Shown here: piece after piece, positions 59,500 to 64,000 of the stretch
Position numbering within the stretch: position 1 is the first letter of the stretch
Layout of the letters: each line of letters begins with the position of its first letter
DNA from: an uncultured Lachnospiraceae bacterium
Lineage (GTDB): Bacteria > Bacillota > Clostridia > Lachnospirales > Lachnospiraceae
Reading direction: 5' to 3'
Assembly: GCA_949840915.1 (NCBI GenBank)
Contig: CATKXY010000010.1
Span: forward strand, 1-64,000
Length of the DNA: 64,000 nucleotides
Made by a program: the position numbers and the translations under genes
The notes under the pieces: model-generated
The model's database searches: none
The model's input: the letters and a program-made list of their open reading frames with translations, nothing else
What the model was told of the DNA's origin: nothing

Positions 59500-60718
59500 T
59501 CAATAATTGCTCCAATATGGGTTTTACATGTAAAAGCTCTGTCACCCCCCGAATGTCAGATCCGGCCCCTCTTCTCTTCATGCCGATGCTCTCTCTCTTT
59601 ACCGCGCGTATCAAGAGATTCTTGGGGGTATGCTCCATGTCGATAAACTCCAGGATCTGTGTGTCATAGCCGTGCTGTTCCAACAGATCCGCCCGCAGTG
59701 CATCCGTCACAAGCGCCGCAATACGCTCCTTTATCAAACCGTATCTGAACACAGGCTGCAGTGTCTCACAGTGCATTTGAGCGTTCAGTTCGTGCTGGCA
59801 GCACGGCACGGCAAGAATCACCTCCGCCCCCCACTTCACCGCCTTCTCCAGGGCATAATCCGTAGCCTTATCGCAAGCGTGAAGGCTCACAACCATGTCC
59901 ACTTCAGCGGTATTCTCATAAGTGCTGATGTCTCCTCGCTCAAAATGCAGGCAATCATATCCAAGTTTCCCGGCCAGCTCATTACAATGTGCAATTACAT
60001 CCTCCTTCAGATCCAGCCCGGTGACCCTGATATCCCTCTCCTGCAGCTTACGCAGATAATAATACATGGCAAAGGTCAGATAAGACTTCCCGCAGCCAAA
60101 ATCAATAATGTGGAGCGTGCGGTCCGCGGGCAGCGCATCCAGCACATCCTCGATAAATTCCAGATAACGGTTAATCTGGCGAAATTTATCGTATTTTGCC
60201 TTTGTCACTCTGCCCTCGGGCGTCTGTACTCCCAGTCCAACCAAAAAGTCCACCGGCGTGCCATCCGTGAGAATATACCGTTTGGCCCGATTATGGGAAA
60301 GGGCGGCCAATCTCTCCATTGACGGCCTGTCCGCTGTCGGAACCGAATCCTGCACAGCGGGAAGCGGACGCTGTTTTCTACGCGTCTTTATCGTCATCCT
60401 GCCCTTCTTTCCCACCAGCACCGTACTCTCCAGTCCTTCACTCCGAAATACTCCCTGCCTGAAGAGTGTTGCGAGGTACATGCCAATACGAGCCCTCATA
60501 GCGTCCCCCTCCAGGTTGGTATGAAACACCTGCGTGCCTTTATACAGAGTCTCCTGAAACACAAGCTCTCCCCTTATCAGCACAGGGCGCACCTTTACCT
60601 TGGTGCCCTGTGCCTCATCGCGGGTGTTACTCAGCACGATTCCCTGTAAATCTATAGTTAGGATTTCTTCCAATAGTCTGTCTAAATCATCCAAATATTT
60701 TTCCTCTTCTGCCGCCAT
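59480..60718 (-). CDS. SAM-dependent methyltransferase (Methyltransf_32-like)
   Basis: The 412-residue protein has an N-terminal domain of about 150 residues and a class I methyltransferase domain with motif I IIDFGCGKSYLTFAMYYYL (about 210-228), VTGLDLKEDVI, MVVSLHACDKATDYALEKAV and VPCCQHELN. This resembles the PF13679 group found in some rRNA/tRNA and protein methyltransferases. The substrate is unknown. The start is uncertain: ATG at 60718, a GTG at 60742, or a TTG at 60694 that has the best ribosome site (AGAGGAAAAATA). It overlaps both the preceding 139-residue gene and the following large gene, implying one operon. Confidence 0.8.
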   Translation of the reverse strand: MAAEEEKYLDDLDRLLEEILTIDLQGIVLSNTRDEAQGTKVKVRPVLIRGELVFQETLYKGTQVFHTNLEGDAMRARIGMYLATLFRQGVFRSEGLESTVLVGKKGRMTIKTRRKQRPLPAVQDSVPTADRPSMERLAALSHNRAKRYILTDGTPVDFLVGLGVQTPEGRVTKAKYDKFRQINRYLEFIEDVLDALPADRTLHIIDFGCGKSYLTFAMYYYLRKLQERDIRVTGLDLKEDVIAHCNELAGKLGYDCLHFERGDISTYENTAEVDMVVSLHACDKATDYALEKAVKWGAEVILAVPCCQHELNAQMHCETLQPVFRYGLIKERIAALVTDALRADLLEQHGYDTQILEFIDMEHTPKNLLIRAVKRESIGMKRRGAGSDIRGVTELLHVKPILEQLLNEEDID

Positions 60719-61106
60719 GCCTGCGTTTGTAAATCTCGTCACACAAAAGCACCTGTATCATATCCGTCAGCCATGGCCATTTCTCAGCCGGCATTCTCTG
60801 ATCTTCCGGCCGCTCCTGATCCTCATTCTGCAGTATCTTTACAACGCTCTCCGCCATTCTTCTGAGACATCCGTAATCGGGATACTCATCGTAGATCATA
60901 CTGCCCTCATAATCCATTTTGTCCAAAATCTCCGCCACTCTGCGCTGATAGCGCTTCACCTCACACGGATACGCCTGCTGCAGATACTCCATATCCTGCA
61001 GCAGCGCCCGCTCACGCTCTGCTCCCATATAACCGGGATAGGTCATATAGAAAGGCAAGGGAACATGGCTGGGAAACGTGTGAAGTAATTTGGGTTTCAA
61101 GTCCAT
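60687..61106 (-). CDS. Hypothetical 139-residue protein
   Basis: The protein starts MDLKPKLLHTFPSHVPLPFY, then is largely helical and charged (ERERALLQDMEYLQQAYPCE, RVAEILDKMDYEGSMIYDEY) with a tail rich in Arg and Gly (YKRRHGGRRGKIFG). There are no membrane segments, signal peptide or known motif. It is the first gene of a three-gene overlapping set with the methyltransferase and the membrane-anchored protein, and could be a partner of the methyltransferase. Confidence 0.7.
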   Translation of the reverse strand: MDLKPKLLHTFPSHVPLPFYMTYPGYMGAERERALLQDMEYLQQAYPCEVKRYQRRVAEILDKMDYEGSMIYDEYPDYGCLRRMAESVVKILQNEDQERPEDQRMPAEKWPWLTDMIQVLLCDEIYKRRHGGRRGKIFG

Positions 61107-61173
61107 ATGCCGTGCCTCATCGCCATTTTTTATAGCATATGCGCCGGCACGAGGTTTTGTGTCTGCAAACAGA

Positions 61174-61208
61174 AAGCTCCCGAGTGAAGTATCATCGCTC
61201 GAGAACTT
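61174..61208 (-). terminator. Terminator of the atp operon
   Basis: On the minus strand AAGTTCTCGAG pairs with CTCGGGAGCTT with two G-U pairs, over a 13-base loop, then TTCTGTTTGC follows. It lies 13 bp after the atpC stop codon. Confidence 0.6.
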
Positions 61209-61220
61209 CCTTCTGCCCTA

Positions 61221-61625
61221 TTATTTTAAGACTTCTATCCTTGCCATTGCCCGCATGAGCGCCGTCTCGGCCCGGGCGATATCCGTCTCGGGAGTCTTGC
61301 TGGCAAGACGATCCTGCGCGCGGTGCAAGGCCTCCTCAGCACGATGCGCGTCGATTTCTTCAGGCCATTCCACGATCTCGGCCAGAATTGTGATACCCTC
61401 CGGCAGGATCTCTGCAAATCCGGCGTGAAGCGCAGCATCCTTCTCTCCGTCCTTCTCGGTGATGACCAGAATCCCCGGCTTCACGATAACCGTCAGGGGA
61501 ATATGTCCCGGCAGCACGCCTATTTCGCCCTCTGTGGTATTAAATTCCACCATATCCACATCGCCTTCGTAGAACAGTCTGTCCGGTGTGATGATGCGCA
61601 GATGAAAATTTTGATTGTCAGCCAT
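61221..61625 (-). CDS. atpC: F1 ATP synthase epsilon subunit
   Basis: The 134-residue protein has the N-terminal beta-sandwich (FHLRIITPDRLFYEGDVDMV, GEIGVLPGHIPLTVIVKPG) and a C-terminal two-helix hairpin (IDAHRAEEALHRAQDRLASK) that can inhibit the enzyme. It is the last gene of the atp operon, 19 bp after atpD, and is followed by a terminator-like stem-loop. Confidence 0.96.
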   Translation of the reverse strand: MADNQNFHLRIITPDRLFYEGDVDMVEFNTTEGEIGVLPGHIPLTVIVKPGILVITEKDGEKDAALHAGFAEILPEGITILAEIVEWPEEIDAHRAEEALHRAQDRLASKTPETDIARAETALMRAMARIEVLK

Positions 61626-61644
61626 ATTCTCGGTCCTTTCCCTA

Positions 61645-63102
<1,458 letters not shown>

Positions 63103-63117
63103 TTATATCCCATCGTC

Positions 63118-63978
63118 TTATCCGAGAGCCTCCGCACCCGCAATGATCTCTGTCAGCTCCTGTGTGATGGAGCCCTGTCTTGCTCTGTTATACTTCAGCG
63201 CCAAATCATTTATGATTTCCTCGGCATTGCTGGTAGCGCTGTCCATAGCCTGCATACGGGCGCCGTTCTCACTGGCCACGGCTTCCACCATGGCGCCGTA
63301 GATGAGACTGGTGATATATTTGGGGATGATCATGTCCAGCGCCTCAATATCCTCGGGCTCGAAATTCATGATCGCATCCGCTTCCTTCCCGCTGCTCTCA
63401 AGCTCCTCCCTGTTCACGGGCAGAAGCCTCAAAAGCTTGGGCTCATGGCTCACCGTATTCTTGAAGGAGGTATAGGCGAGATAAATCTCCCCGAACTCTC
63501 CCTCCGCAAACCGCTCCAAAAGTCTTTTGGACAACAGCATTGCATCCGCATAGGCAGGATCCTCAATGACCTCGGGAAGTGTCTCCCTGACGGTATACCC
63601 GTTTCTCGCAAACGCCTCCCGACCCTTGTTGCCCAGCGCGTAGATGCTCAGATCCTCTTTCTGCCAGGTCTCATGTCTGGTGACGAGCTTGATCACATTG
63701 GAATTATAGCCGCCGGCCAGACCGCGGTTTGAAGTGATCACGATCACAGCCTTCTTCGGAGATTCTCCCGGCACAAGATACCTGTGCTCTACATGTCCTA
63801 CGCGGGACAAAATACTGTTCACCGTATCAAACATGCTCTCAAAATATACCTTGGAGCGCTCTGCATTTGCTTTGGCACGCTGCAGCTTTACCGTGGACAC
63901 CAGCTTCATCGCTTTCGTGATCTGCTGAGTACCCTGAATACTGCTCTTGCGGCGCTTTATATCACGCATTGATGCCAT
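63118..63978 (-). CDS. atpG: F1 ATP synthase gamma subunit
   Basis: The 286-residue rotor shaft has the N-terminal coiled-coil start (MRDIKRRKSSIQGTQQITKA), the central VIVITSNRGLAGGYNSNVIK block and the C-terminal coiled coil with ENGARMQAMDSATSNAEEII. It is complete; the remaining 22 bp of the window would lie between it and atpA. A 78-bp gap separates it from atpD. Confidence 0.97.
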   Translation of the reverse strand: MASMRDIKRRKSSIQGTQQITKAMKLVSTVKLQRAKANAERSKVYFESMFDTVNSILSRVGHVEHRYLVPGESPKKAVIVITSNRGLAGGYNSNVIKLVTRHETWQKEDLSIYALGNKGREAFARNGYTVRETLPEVIEDPAYADAMLLSKRLLERFAEGEFGEIYLAYTSFKNTVSHEPKLLRLLPVNREELESSGKEADAIMNFEPEDIEALDMIIPKYITSLIYGAMVEAVASENGARMQAMDSATSNAEEIINDLALKYNRARQGSITQELTEIIAGAEALG

Positions 63979-64000
63979 AACTTACTCCTATCTGCCTCTT

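Overview
The window looks like chromosome of a motile, spore-forming anaerobic Firmicute of the Clostridia, most likely a Lachnospiraceae. The evidence is spoVT, spoVG and a large flagellin, a T-box ahead of ileS, strong AGGAGG-type ribosome sites, a preQ1 riboswitch, the GlgC/GlgD pair, and a galactan/galactose locus of the kind gut clostridia carry. No rRNA, tRNA, CRISPR array, transposase or integrase was seen.

Region 1 (1-7.7 kb) is visibly A/T-richer than the rest and reads as an accessory island: a truncated ORF, a MarR regulator, a TetR regulator with a GNAT acetyltransferase, a five-gene two-component/ABC-2 exporter operon, and a 57-codon small membrane protein next to a CPBP-like membrane protein lacking the usual glutamates. 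The base composition changes sharply near 7.7 kb.

Region 2 (7.7-18.6 kb) holds a DUF6056-type membrane protein, ileS with its T-box leader, a Cache-HAMP-GGDEF diguanylate cyclase, pncB, spoVT and a 695-residue flagellin. Region 3 (18.6-33.9 kb) is a galactan/galacto-oligosaccharide locus. It has a binding-protein/GGDEF fusion, a GH53 galactanase without signal peptide, a GH42 beta-galactosidase, a zinc-ribbon mini-protein, an unrecognised 613-residue protein, a MalEFG-type importer, a LacI repressor, and divergently galK-galT. Three related LacI-type operators lie just downstream of the lacI, galK and malE promoters. The logic is import of oligosaccharides, cleavage in the cytoplasm and Leloir entry; galE is not in the window.

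Region 4 (33.9-47.1 kb) has a DUF6020-like membrane protein, a nicotinamidase-like hydrolase, a 1559-residue leucine-rich-repeat surface protein, a GT39-like membrane glycosyltransferase preceded by an overlapping 34-codon gene, mfd and pth. Region 5 (47.3-56.3 kb) has a hemerythrin fusion protein, spoVG-glgD-glgC, murC, a DnaD-like and a DnaC/DnaI-like helicase-loading pair behind a cluster of DnaA-box-like sites, and a long prs. Region 6 (56.3-64 kb) has preQ1-riboswitch-controlled queT, a large membrane-anchored protein with a degenerate C39-like end, a methyltransferase, a hypothetical gene, and atpG-atpD-atpC of the F1 ATP synthase (atpA would lie just beyond the window).

The best candidates for new biology are the 613-residue barrel-like protein with its overlapping zinc-ribbon partner, the sugar-sensor/GGDEF fusion beside the same locus and the flagellin, the 34-residue coupled ORF, and the DnaA-box cluster before the helicase-loader genes. 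All functional statements rest on reading motifs by eye; no database search was run.
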